Assembly: GCA_025594325.1 (NCBI GenBank)
Contig: JANHCV010000002.1
Coordinates: 2,356,001 to 2,420,000, forward strand
Reading direction: 5' to 3'
DNA from: Blastocladiella emersonii ATCC 22665
Taxonomy: Eukaryota > Blastocladiomycota > Blastocladiomycetes > Blastocladiales > Blastocladiaceae
DNA: 64,000 nucleotides
Positions 10,972-21,326 of this stretch are shown here, piece after piece (within the stretch, counting starts at the first letter, position 1; each line of letters starts with the position of its first letter). The notes beneath the pieces are model-generated. The model was not told the origin of the DNA, did no database searches, and saw only the letters and a program-made list of their open reading frames with translations. The translations under genes were made by a program, and so were the position numbers.

Positions 10972-12279
10972 ACGCGCTAGAGCGCTGGGCGGATGGTCCT
11001 GCGTGACCACCTGTCGAAGCGCCGTTCCACTTCGCTCGCTCGCCTCGCAAACCTACGCTTTTCGCTAGTTCTACTGGGACGGCCGAGTGCGGGATCTCGC
11101 ACCGCCGTCCCGTCGCCGCGATATGCGCCAGTGCTGTGTTGTGCGGAATCTCTGCGTCACCGCGGGTAACGGCACTCTCCGCGACCGTTTTTGTGTGCAT
11201 GGTCCTTGTCGCTGGTGGCGGCCATTTCGTGCTGCTCTCCGTGGTTCTGGCATCGTCGTTCGCTCGCTTCGTCGTCCCGGGCTCCTGCACGATGTTGTTT
11301 TGCTCCCGCGAACCGTACTAACCTTGCCGTTTCGTCGCCTGCAGGGTCTCAAGAAGAAGATGTATGCACTTCGCGCGGCGCAGACACGATAGAGCTTTCG
11401 GGCTCGGTCACCGTCTGTCCCCCGCTGAATCATACACTCTCGACCGTGTAAGCTGACTGTTTCGCCCTTCCCCTCGTACAGCGTCGACCCCTTCTCGCGC
11501 AAGGAGTGGTACGACATCAAGGCCCCCACGATCTTCTCGGTCCGCAATGTTGGCAAGACCCTTGTCAACCGCACCCAGGGTCTGAGTACGTGTCGATGCC
11601 GCTCGCTTCCCCTGAGTGCTTCCGGTCGCTTACAATCTGCTCCCCTCGTCGCCCGCGCACAGAGAACGCTTCGGACGCCCTCAAGGGTCGTGTGTTCGAC
11701 ATCTCGCTCGCCGACCTCAACACCGACGCCGAGGACCAGGCCTTCCGCAAGATCCAGCTCCGCTGCGATGAGGTTGCCGGAAAGAACCTCCTGACCAACT
11801 TCCACGGCATGTCCATGACCTCGGACAAGCTCCGCTCCATGGTCAAGAAGTGGCAGTCGACCATCGAGGCCCACATGGACGTCAAGACCACCGACGGCTA
11901 CCTGATCCGCGTCTTCGTCATCGGCTTCACCACCCGCGCCCACAACCAGGTCGCCAAGACCTCGTACGCGCAGTCGGCCCAGATCCGCCAGATCCGCAAG
12001 AAGATGTTCGACGTGATCTCGCGCGAGGCCACCACCGTCGACCTCAAGGAGCTTGTCAAGAAGTTCGTCGCCGAGACCATTGGCCGCTCGATCACCAAGG
12101 CCTGCGTCAACATCTACCCCCTGCAGAACGTGTTCGTCCGCAAGGTCAAGATCCTCAAGGCCCCCAAGCTCGACCTCGGCAAGCTCCTCGAGCTCCACGC
12201 CGGCGAGACCACGACCACCGCGTCGGGCGCCAAGGTCGGCTCCGACTTCGTCGAGCCCGAGGTTCTCGAGTCGGTCTAA
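10751..12279 (+). CDS. RPS1: 40S ribosomal protein eS1 (S3Ae family)
   Basis: Four exons (10751-10792, 11345-11361, 11482-11585, 11663-12279) total 780 nt, or 259 aa; the usual fungal length is about 256. Exon 1 encodes [14 protein letters not shown], exon 2 GLKKK, exon 3 [19 protein letters not shown] and exon 4 opens with [12 protein letters not shown]. Together these are the unbroken eS1 N-terminus. Later blocks [27 protein letters not shown] and [18 protein letters not shown] fit the family throughout. eS1 is part of the small subunit platform near the mRNA exit. Intron 1 is 552 nt, very long for this genome, and begins inside the inverted repeat; long first introns right after the start codon are common in fungal ribosomal protein genes and may be regulatory. 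Confidence 0.95.
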
Positions 12280-12625
12280 ACCCCTAACTCGGTGTCCATA
12301 TCGGAAACCTCCCCGTGTCCTCGGTTGTGCTGCGGCTTGTCTGCCATGATTGATACATGTGTTCTGGAGAATCATCCATTGTTGGTCTACTCTGTCTGCT
12401 CACCTCTTTGATTGTCGTGCACCCTCGCTCCGCCCGTTCGTGTCTTGCTCAATGAGTCGTTGACGGCGGCCGTGGTCATCTGTCCCCCTGCTGAAATGAG
12501 CGTCCGAGTCATCCATCTTCGCCGGCGGCGTATCGACCCCGTTTCAGCGTTGAAACGACCTCATCAAAGCTGGTGAGCCGCGCTGATTCGCTCGTTGAAA
12601 ATTGGGTCTCGGGACCTCATTCCTA
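12280..12625. other. RPS1 3' flank
   Basis: This is the downstream region and probable 3' UTR of RPS1. No gene was seen. Confidence 0.3.
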
Positions 12626-13024
12626 TCAGACCTCAGCGACGTCACCCGCGCGAAGCAGGTCCGCCATGGTCGTGACGACCAAGACGATGATCCAAGACAC
12701 GAGCGACTCGGCCGCGACGTCGCCGACGGCGTCCGCAGCGACGATGGCCAGGACCTCGGATCTGGTGAAGTAGTGGCTTGAGCCGTCGCGCTGCGCCACC
12801 ACGGTCCGCAGCACACGCGCGAGCGCGTCATCCTCACCAGTTGCCGAGTTGGCTGTGTGGCTTCGCTGCGTCTGGAACGGTCCGCAGCGCGAGAGTGTGC
12901 AGCTTTGCTCGTCTATTTCCTCGTCATTCCGCGGCGCAAGGGCCGAGGTGCTGGGCGGGCCACTCGGCCATGGTCGCTGCTGCGGTCGGCCGTGGCACCG
13001 AGTCGGCCCGGTGGCGCGTAGCAC
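12626..13024 (-). CDS. Possible small membrane-anchored protein (low support)
   Basis: This 132-aa frame has an N-terminal half that looks like shadow sequence. Its C-terminal 60 residues look protein-like and carry one hydrophobic segment (LVSWIIVLVVTTMADLL) flanked by acidic helices. It may be the terminal exon of a small gene or a relic. No family is recognised and no splice structure could be settled. Confidence 0.25.
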   Translation of the reverse strand: MLRATGPTRCHGRPQQRPWPSGPPSTSALAPRNDEEIDEQSCTLSRCGPFQTQRSHTANSATGEDDALARVLRTVVAQRDGSSHYFTRSEVLAIVAADAVGDVAAESLVSWIIVLVVTTMADLLRAGDVAEV

Positions 13025-15558
13025 CGCGAGGAGGGGGCACCGGCGATGAAGGACTGCGACCTCATTCCTCGCTCTCGTACTTCCGTAAGCTCGGGCGCGT
13101 GGAGGTGGCGAGTGCGAGGTGAGCTGGCGGCGATGACCATGGCCATGCTCGCTAGCCCCAGTCGTTTTCGCTCCTCTCCCTGCTCTATTGCATCAACTCT
13201 GCCGAGACTGGTACGATCCTCACTCTATGCAGTCACTCGGCTGCGCGAACAGCCGCTGAAGCGAATGGAAGAGGGTGGGAGACAGAGCCGGTCGGCGACC
13301 AAGGACGCGTCAAGGCGCGTCGTGCAGCCGCTGCCTCCCTCCTCATACTCCACGATCCATGCCAGCCATGTCTCCAACGAGGTGATACTCGGAGGTCAGT
13401 GCGTTGCTGCTGCCGCCGCCCGCCCGCGTCTCCGTCACTCTCCCCTGCTCGCGGCCGTCATCGTCGTTGAGCTCCCATGCCTGCACTGGATCGCCCCTTC
13501 ATGATACACGTTGCCTAACCGCACGCACACGCACCACTACGACTGGACGCTGCCGCCTGCCGCCCAGCAGTCCCGACACACGCGCGACGAAGAACAGCGC
13601 CGGAACGGAGCGACTCGGACCTCGACCTGAAGCGTCGCGCCGCAAATCCACCGCTCACCCTTGTCCCTCCGGCCCGCTGTGGTTGGCTGGCCTCGCTCCT
13701 CTCGCTCGCTATCCATCCATCGCCGATCACACGTCGCTGGCCGCCGCCGCCGCCGCCGCCGCCGCCGCACCGCCACGAGCGCCGCCATCGTCGTCACTCT
13801 GCCGCCGCGTGTTTCGAGTCGGCGGTGCACAACGCCCAGACATCGCCACATTCGCCGCTCACCTCGACTCACCCGCCTGTACGGCTGGCGCACACGGCCA
13901 ACTTTCACGCGCACGTCCGTCCGCGGAGCAGCGGTCTCCGACGCCGGGCCCGCGCGCTGTCGCCATCTCGCTCGCCGCGGCCACCGTCACGCTCGCGAGC
14001 TTCCTCCTCCCCTCTGCTCGTCCGCGACCTCTCTCCTCGCTGCGGCCGTCCAGTACCACACGCTCGACGGTCCACGGTCTCGGATCCTCGCGCGGATCAA
14101 CTGGTGCGTTGTTCATTTCGCGCCCCGACCACGGCTGGCCGCGGGCGGCAAACTTCATCAAGCGCTCGTTTCCCGCCCTGGATCCTTGGGGGACTCTTGT
14201 CCCGTTCTCCCTCGCGCCCTTGCTTGCCCTCCTCCTCTGCCCCCGCCCTCGCTCCCCTCCTCTCCGCGCCCCGCGGCCCTCCTGATCCGAGGAATAGCGT
14301 TGCAACGGACCAGGGACTGACAAGTATTCCTCACGCGCGCTTCGGTCGGTCCCCCCCCGTCCTCGTTCTCCAGCCTCGTCGCCTCTCGCGTGTGTCCGCG
14401 ATCCGATCGGTACGTCGCTCTCGCTCGTACTCCGCCTCGCCTCCCTCCTCTTCGTCCTCGCTGTCGGCCATCATCCACGACGGTTCCGACACGACACGCG
14501 CGCGCGCTCGCTCGCCCGGTGGCCGGCCAACGCCGGCGCCGTCACCACCTTGCTTGCTCCTCTCGCCCTCCCGCCGCGGGCCTCGGAAGTCGTGCAACAG
14601 TCGCCGCGGAAGAAGGCGGCCGCTGTGGTTCGGGCCTGCGACGGGGCAAGTGGCTTGCGATGCGCCTCATTCATTACGCCTTGCCTCTCTCGTCGCCGGT
14701 CCCCCCAGCACCACGTCGACGTGATCCCCGCCGTGATCCGCCCAACATCGGCGGCACCAGCGACGCCGGCGTATGACGCCCACCGGTCGGCTGCCGCGTT
14801 TCTCCGAGCGCCCTTGTTCGGGCCGGTCGCGGGCCGGCGTGATTGGCCACGGCGCGCGGGCGAGGGCGGGTCCGGCGCCGCCACTGCGCGCCCGTTGTGA
14901 TCGGGCGCTTCCCTCCTCTCCTCTCGTTCCCTCGCCGCCTCCTTCTCTTGTGTGAGTGATCCGCTGCAGCCGGACTAACGTGTTCAACACGCTCTCCGGT
15001 CGTTAGCTCCACGGCACCCGACGTCTCGCGCACGCGCCACGCCACGGCGGAGGCGCAGCACCACGGGGCGAGGCGCCACACGCGATATCCGCGCATCTGG
15101 TACGTCGCGTCGCGTCGTGTCTCCTGCTCCCCCTCCCTCCTCGCTCGCCCTCCTCGCGCCGTCGCGGGTCGGTCGACCGACGCGCTAGACTCCAAGTCGG
15201 GAAAGAGGGCCTCCAATTGGCCTTCTCTTCCGGCGCCCGTGGCCCACGCTGGCCACGGCCCTGGCGGGCGGGCCGAGCAGAGCAGCACGTGGGCGTGCAA
15301 CAACCCCCCGAATGCAAGGCAAAACTTCATTTGTGGGGGCGCCGCCGCTCGCCGCCGCCGCCGCCATCGGTGTGCGGTGCCGCCACGGCCGTGGTCGGGG
15401 GCCCGCGTCGCGTCATGGCCCGCGCGGGGCCACCGCGCTCCCACCCTCCCGCTCCTTGTCGTCCTGGGAACTTGCCCTGAATCTAGACTGACCGACCGCT
15501 CGACCGCCGCTATGCCAGCTTCCTCTCTTCTCTCTCTAGACGGATCGCACTGTAAACC
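13025..15558. other. Long pyrimidine-rich upstream region of the forkhead gene
   Basis: About 2.5 kb lie between the weak frame at 12626-13024 and the forkhead start. The plus strand is strongly C/T-rich from about 13.4 to 15.5 kb, with a CCG triplet run near 13742-13768. Many long overlapping frames are present, but all are low-complexity Arg/Pro/Ser products expected by chance in GC-rich DNA. A long 5' UTR, possibly with upstream frames or introns, and an extended promoter are the likely contents. Confidence 0.4.
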
Positions 15559-18500
15559 ATGAACCAGACGCCGGGACCATCGGCCAACCCGTTCGCGGCC
15601 GCCGGACCTGCACCTGCGGCCACCGGCAACGGCGGCGTGGATCATGGGTCCCATCACCACCACCACGACCACGGCCACGGCCACGGCCACTACGCCTACG
15701 CCGACCCGTACGGTCAGTACGCGCAGCCGCCGGCGCACCAGCAGCAGCAGCAGCAGCAGTACTCGTACCAGCAGCAGCAGCAGCAGCAGCACTATGCCGC
15801 CGACCCGCAGCAGCAGCCGTTCCACTACGACCCGGCCTCGGTCGCCTACGAGCAGCAGCCGGCCTACTCGCAGCAGCCGCTAGAGCAGCCGGCAATGGGC
15901 TTTGCGTACGGCGGCGGCTCCGAGTACGGCCACTACCAGCAGCAGCACGACCCGGCCGTGCACCTGCCGCTGTCCGAGCCGTACGCCGCGTCGTCGGGCT
16001 ACTACCCCGCCGAGCCGCCATCCGCCTCGTCCGCTGCGTACCACGCGCCGCGCCAGATGCCGCCCGTCGCGCTCCCGCCGCCGTCCTCGTCGTCCTACAA
16101 CGACTACGCGCCGGTCCAACCGCAGCAGTCGCCGTACGGGACCCCCGGCAACACGCCGAGCCCGCACCACGGGCACCATCCTCCCTCGTACCCGCAATCG
16201 CAGCAACAGCCGACCCATCATCACCACAACCCGCACCACGCGCACCTGTACCAGTCGGGCCAGTTCGCGCCTCAGCACCCGCAGCAGCAGCACCACGCGT
16301 CCAGCGGCGGTCCCGCGCCGACCATCGCGAGCCGCCGCCGGAGCATCTCGGCGCCGTCGGCCCTCGACACGGCGCTCGCCAACATGGCCGCCGCGCCCGC
16401 TCTCGCCCAGCAGCAGCAGCACCCGGCGCAGACGCAGCTCGTGCACGGGATCCCGACCGCCGTCAGTAACAGCGGCGGCGACGCGTACGCCGCGCACCAC
16501 CACCAGCAGAACCAGTACCCGCTCGAGGCCAACGCGATCCTCGGTGTCGGCGGCCGCGGCGGCCCGTTCAGCGGCGGTGCATCCGTGACGATCCCGAGTA
16601 ACTCGATCTCGCCGCCGCCGCCGCCCGCGTCGATGCTCGTCGGCCACGCGGCGCTGAACGGGGGCGGCGTCCCCGTCGCAACGTCGGGCCCGAGTCCACC
16701 GCGCGCCGCCATCGCCGCTGCGCTCGCGTCGACGCCGACGCCCTCGTCATCGGCGGGCTACGGCCGCGCGGTCCCGCTCGGGTTCGGCCCCGCCGAGGGC
16801 CTAGTCCTGAAAACGGGCATGGCCGAGAAGCCCCCGTACCCGCTATCGACGGTGATCGCGTACGGGATCGCCACCTCAACAACGCGGCGGCTGACGCTGG
16901 CCGAGATCTACGAGTGGATGCTCGCCACGTTCCCGTACTACCGCACCGCGACCACCAACTGGCGCAACACGGTGCGCCACACGCTGTCGATGAACAAGGC
17001 GTTTGTCAAGATCGAGAAGTCCATCAACGAGTACGGCAAGGGGTGCTACTGGTCCGTCGACCCGAACCTCGCCGACAAGGTGCTCAAGCGCGCGCGCCGG
17101 TCCTCGGACCCGTACCGCGGCACCGCCGGGTCGACCGGCGGGATCGGGTCGCCCGTCCGCGAGCGCAGGTACCGCGCGACGTCCAAGCAGCAGCAGGCCG
17201 CGATCGTCAATGACGCGACCGAGGCGGCTGCTGCTGCTGCTGCGGCGGCCGCGGGGTCGAGCGGTGGCGGGTCCTTCACCACTGCGGCTGCCTCCTCGTC
17301 GTCGAGTACCAGCAAGTCCAAGGCGCCGTCCCGCGGCACCCCGCTGCGCCAGATGATCCGCCGGCCGTCCGAGAACCCCAACGATACCATTGCGGCGGCC
17401 ACTGCGGCCGCAGTCGCAGCGGCAGCCGCCACGGCAGCCTCGGGGTCGGCGCCGAACCTCGCATACGACCAGCAGATGTACTCGCAGCCGGGCTCGGTGC
17501 ACTCGGCCACCAACTCGTCCGCGTCGCCGCAGCCCAGCGGCGGCTTCCCGCCCCAGCATCCGCACTCGCAGTCGCTGCCGCGACACAACTCGCAGTCCCT
17601 GCCGCGCCAGCAGCCCTACTCGTCGTCGTCGCTGCCGCGGCCGGGCACCGGCGGGCTGTCTGCGGGCACGTCCCACGAGGAGCTCCTGCAGCATCACCAC
17701 ATGCTCGCGTACCGGTCGTCGACCGCCTCGTCGTTCTCCGGCAGCTACCCGGGCACCGCGTCGGGGAGCCTGTCGACGTCCACCTCGTTCGACTCGCTCG
17801 CGTCCATGGGCTCGTCGTCGTCGGTCGTCTCGGGCCACATCGTCATGGGCGACGGCCGCGTCGGCGCCGCCGACCCGCTGCTCGGCGCCGACTTTGAGCG
17901 GCTGTTCGCCGACGCCGAGTTCATCCCGCACGCCGCCGACGTGCTCACGGCCACGTCGGGGAGTACCGGCGCGTCGACGTTCGTCTCGGCTCCCGGTACC
18001 GCCGCGGCGTCGACCCCCACGTGGCTCACGACATCCGCCCCGCCGTCCGCGTTCAACGTCGCGGCCGCGTCGGGGATCGCGCTCGACCCGCTCCCCGCGT
18101 TCCCCATGTCGTCGTCGATGGCGGGCACGGGCACGGGCACCGCCAACGGCGTCGTGTCCAGCGTGCCGATGCACTTTGACGCGGCGGCGGCCGCCGCGAT
18201 GCCGACGTGGGCGGCGCCCGACGCGTACCTGACCACGGCGGCGGGCGCCGCGCCGACGAGCTCGGCCGCCATGTCGCTCGGACTGTGGCCCGCGGACGGG
18301 ACCAGTAGCAGCAATTCCGGATACCCGCTGCTTCCCTCCTCGACGACGCCCGACCGCACCGGGGACAGTCTCCTGTTCGCCTCGGCGGCTGCCGCGCCGA
18401 GTACCGTCACGTCGCTCCCGCCGCTCGACCTGCACACGCACTCGCACTCGCCGCCCGCCGGGTACCTCTCGCTGCAGCCGTCGACGGCGCTCCCGCCAGC

Positions 18501-18630
18501 GGGCGCTGTTGCTGCTGCTGCTGCTGCTGCATCGGGTCCCGGCAACCCGGCCTCGGCGTTCCCGACGACGGGTCCCGGCAGCGTGCCCGACTGGGCGGCG
18601 ACGGCGGGCGATGTGGGTCAGCGGCCATGA
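15559..18630 (+). CDS. Forkhead-domain transcription factor, 1023 aa
   Basis: A single exon encodes 1023 aa. The forkhead (winged-helix) DNA-binding domain lies at about residues 421-505: EKPPYPLSTVIAYGI, TLAEIYEWMLATFPYYR, NWRNTVRHTLSMNKAFVKI, GKGCYWSVDP. The recognition helix has NTVRHTLS where the family usually has NSIRHNLS; the position-specific Arg-His pair is kept. The rest is low complexity: His-rich and poly-Gln near residues 30-110, poly-Ala runs near 555 and 615, and Ser-rich activation-type regions. This resembles Sep1/Fkh-type regulators of fungal cell-cycle or morphogenesis genes, but no FHA domain is seen, so it is not an Fkh2-type protein. The start has an ACC context. Confidence 0.85.
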   Translation: MNQTPGPSANPFAAAGPAPAATGNGGVDHGSHHHHHDHGHGHGHYAYADPYGQYAQPPAHQQQQQQQYSYQQQQQQQHYAADPQQQPFHYDPASVAYEQQPAYSQQPLEQPAMGFAYGGGSEYGHYQQQHDPAVHLPLSEPYAASSGYYPAEPPSASSAAYHAPRQMPPVALPPPSSSSYNDYAPVQPQQSPYGTPGNTPSPHHGHHPPSYPQSQQQPTHHHHNPHHAHLYQSGQFAPQHPQQQHHASSGGPAPTIASRRRSISAPSALDTALANMAAAPALAQQQQHPAQTQLVHGIPTAVSNSGGDAYAAHHHQQNQYPLEANAILGVGGRGGPFSGGASVTIPSNSISPPPPPASMLVGHAALNGGGVPVATSGPSPPRAAIAAALASTPTPSSSAGYGRAVPLGFGPAEGLVLKTGMAEKPPYPLSTVIAYGIATSTTRRLTLAEIYEWMLATFPYYRTATTNWRNTVRHTLSMNKAFVKIEKSINEYGKGCYWSVDPNLADKVLKRARRSSDPYRGTAGSTGGIGSPVRERRYRATSKQQQAAIVNDATEAAAAAAAAAAGSSGGGSFTTAAASSSSSTSKSKAPSRGTPLRQMIRRPSENPNDTIAAATAAAVAAAAATAASGSAPNLAYDQQMYSQPGSVHSATNSSASPQPSGGFPPQHPHSQSLPRHNSQSLPRQQPYSSSSLPRPGTGGLSAGTSHEELLQHHHMLAYRSSTASSFSGSYPGTASGSLSTSTSFDSLASMGSSSSVVSGHIVMGDGRVGAADPLLGADFERLFADAEFIPHAADVLTATSGSTGASTFVSAPGTAAASTPTWLTTSAPPSAFNVAAASGIALDPLPAFPMSSSMAGTGTGTANGVVSSVPMHFDAAAAAAMPTWAAPDAYLTTAAGAAPTSSAAMSLGLWPADGTSSSNSGYPLLPSSTTPDRTGDSLLFASAAAAPSTVTSLPPLDLHTHSHSPPAGYLSLQPSTALPPAGAVAAAAAAASGPGNPASAFPTTGPGSVPDWAATAGDVGQRP

Positions 18631-18826
18631 CCTCGGTCCGGCTGGCGTGCGGCTCCCTCCTCCCCTCCCCTCCCTCCCTCCCCTCGCGTGTGTGTGTGGC
18701 TCTTGCGAGAGAGCAAGAATCGTGGAATAGAAAGCGTGTAAGATGTTGGCGTGAAACAAACCCTGGCCTCGTTAGATATGTACAAAGAGTAAAACTCGTC
18801 GCGCACCACCGCGCGACAACAACAAC

Positions 18827-19649
18827 TCAGGCGCCGAGCTGCGCCTCCTTGCTCGTCAGCGGCACGTACCGGACGCCCAGCAGCTCCTTTGACGTGACGT
18901 TGCCGTGCACGTCCTTGTCGACCTGGACCAGCTCCTGGAACCCGTGCTGCGGGCCGACGGGAATGATCATGCGGCCCGGGCGCGCGAGCTGCGCGACTAG
19001 GTCCGCCGGGATCTCGGGCGCTGCGGCGCCGACGTGGCTACATGCGGGCGGGGAGAGTCAGCAACGATGCATCGCGAGCTTTCCCCGAGAAATGAAGCGT
19101 ACATGGCGTGGTACGGCGCGTGCTCGGGGAACCCCTTGCGCCCGTCGGCCATGATACACACGGCTTGCCCCGTCCGGAGCACGTCCGGGTTCCACGCCTC
19201 GAGGTGCGCGCGGCCCATGGCCACGAGCTCGGGGATGTGCTCGATCCCGACCACGACGCCCGTCGGGCCCACCATCTGCGCCATGCACGCGACCAGGTAC
19301 CCGCTGCCGGACCCCACGTCGAGCGCGTGCGCGCCCTCGTGCAGGTACGGCTCCAGCAGGTCCAGCGCGTGCGCGTGCATGTGCGGCGCCGAAATCGTCG
19401 CCGCGTACCCGATGCCCAGCGGGTTGTCCTCGTACGCGTGCGCGAGCTTGGCCCGCGGGACGAACAGCGCGCGGTCCACCGACGACATGACGTGCTCGAC
19501 GCGCGACGTCTTGATGATGCCGCCCTCTACCGACGATGACGGGAGGTGAGTTGTGCTGGTTGCTGCGGGCCGGTGCGCGAGGGCGACGGCGTACGGGCGA
19601 GGTTCTTGACCAGGCCGGCGTTGGTCTTGGACCCAAAGTGGTAATACAT
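18827..19649 (-). CDS. Protein-L-isoaspartate O-methyltransferase
   Basis: Three exons (19649-19595, 19526-19103, 19037-18827) give 229 aa, the normal PCMT length. The enzyme uses S-adenosylmethionine to methylate isoaspartyl residues in damaged proteins and so starts their repair; it is cytosolic. Visible motifs are [44 protein letters not shown] (PCMT substrate loop), the SAM-binding glycine loop [17 protein letters not shown], and, rebuilt across the last splice, [21 protein letters not shown], followed by PGRMIIPVG. The chosen introns (68 and 65 nt) restore the frame at both seams. It converges on the forkhead gene (196 bp between stops). Confidence 0.9.
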
Positions 19650-20000
19650 GGTTTGAGAGCGGTTTGGTGAGGCTGGAGAGCGAGGGCGGTCGGTGCGGCC
19701 GGCGCAACGTTTTGCCGCTGAGCGGTCGGCCGGCCGACGACCAACGCGAAAACGCGTGCCCAACGCGCGCCGATCGCTTCACGTGAGCTCCGCTTTCTTG
19801 TCTCTCCCCGTCTCTGCTGGCAACCCCTGCCGCGGAAACGCTTCGGGACTTGATGCAACGACACTAAACGAAGCTTATGGACTGGTCACACGGCATTTGA
19901 GCTATTTTATTGCGCGAGGCTGCTTATCGGGTCGCTGCCTCGGCCACCGCTGGACTCGGCTCTCATCCAGCGGCAACATAACAGGTGTGGGTCAGTAGTT
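19650..20000. other. Intergenic, nothing recognised
   Basis: This is the upstream region of the methyltransferase gene. No other gene was seen. Confidence 0.3.
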
Positions 20001-20105
20001 GAGCGGAAGAAACCTTGCCCGGGTCAGTAGGTCAATCTTCCGCGGAAGGTCGACAATGCGTCGAAGGCGCGACACCACCGATTTGTGGCGGCCCGCGGGG
20101 GATCC

Positions 20106-20136
20106 GGATCTGGTCGTCAGGCCGGGCTCCACGAGG
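20106..20136 (+). repeat. 31-bp dispersed repeat, copy 1
   Basis: This matches 34299-34329 at 30 of 31 positions in the same orientation (core GATCTGGTCGTCAGGCCGGG). It lies just upstream of the decayed gene copy at 20140-20340. Confidence 0.8.
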
Positions 20137-20139
20137 GCC

Positions 20140-20349
20140 CGTTGGCGCGCCACGTTCGCACTTGGCTTCAAGGACGGCAAGCTCGCCATGGTCCCAAACA
20201 TTGAGCTCGAGTCGATTGTCGGCGTCAAGCTCGCTTATTACACGCCGCCCGCCGTCCAGACCGACGTCAAGTCCGACCCCACCTCCGTGCTCGCAGCGCC
20301 CAGCCCGACTGGTTACACGTATGCCGGTGCGAGCACTTCGGGTGATTGA
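20140..20349 (+). pseudogene. Fragment copy of the beta-rich protein gene at 30.2-32.3 kb
   Basis: The frame includes FKDGKLAMVPNIELESIVGVKLAYY, which closely matches IKDGKLAMVPVTEPESLIGVKLAYH in exon 2 of the gene at 30208-32289. Nucleotide identity is also obvious. Similarity is confined to about 50 residues; upstream and downstream sequence is unrelated. The surrounding frame (from about 20000) is therefore a chance extension of a truncated duplicate. Confidence 0.7.
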
Positions 20350-21326
20350 TCTTCGTTCGTTGAGCGGACCGTGTTAATTATACCCCGTATTCCAACCCTC
20401 CTCTTTGAACCATGACTTTTCGTGATGTTTTTCTCCTTCAGCCGCTCTCGACACCGCTCGCAATGCACCAAGTGCTGGCGGCGATTGCTCCGTCGCGCGC
20501 CCTGTCAAGCGCATGCGGACGACCCGCGCGTTATCTGCCTTTCGTCATTCATCGGCGAAGTTGAGGCCGCGTGAATAAACGAATCCGCAGCTCATAATAA
20601 ATTGCTTATAAATCTCTCCGCAGCTATGCGTGGTCTATCAGCGCAGCGCGCTTCGCGTCACAATCGGCCGCGCAAGCACAGAGTTTGCAGCTTGCAGCTT
20701 GCGGCACCCGGCCCCAAGTGCCGAAAACAACTTATTTTCATGATGGCGAGGCGGACAAAAAGGAGACAATTGAGTGACGCCGTTTGGGGTTCATGTCCGC
20801 GGCTTCGAAACACGCGTCGTTCATGCGCACGTGACCCACGACAACCCTCCTCAAGTATATTCCGTGCACAACTGACTGGGGAGACTTAAAGCTTGAATCG
20901 GGTCGGAAGTCGACGTGATCGCTGGGTCGCGTCGCGTCGCGTCTCAGCTGTCACGCAGAAGTCACGCGGCCACCGCGAGCCAGTTTTGGAAGCTCATGAA
21001 TGCTACGGTCGACGGGAAGGGAAGGGCGTCACTGTAATTTGTGCATTTTATGGCCCAGCTGGTGGTATGCGAGGACCGCGACCGCGAGGGATGAACGTGG
21101 CCGGCGGCAAGCCCGCTTGCTGGCGTCAGGCCACCATGACAACGCATCACGTGCGCGTGAACAACGCGTCTTCGAGAGCGCTCGGCACTCCTGAAGCGAG
21201 CCCTCCACGTCGATTACGACCGTAATATATTGAACACTCGTGAATAGCGACGATCAAGAAAGCGAATGACAGGAAAACAATAGGGTACGACCAAGCGAGA
21301 TGTATTTAACGCACGGGACATCATCA
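20350..21326. other. Intergenic, nothing recognised
   Basis: Nearly 1 kb with lower GC than its surroundings and no plausible frame. It separates the decayed gene copy from the 3' end of the large Sel1-type gene. Confidence 0.35.

Noticed and set aside
11071-12375. 434-aa antisense frame over RPS1
   Set aside because: It is a mirror of strong codon bias in the ribosomal protein gene. The plus strand is confirmed by the eS1 match.
13404-14724. Overlapping 220-300-aa frames in the C/T-rich stretch
   Set aside because: Low-complexity Arg/Pro/Ser products in several frames at once, as expected from skewed GC-rich DNA.
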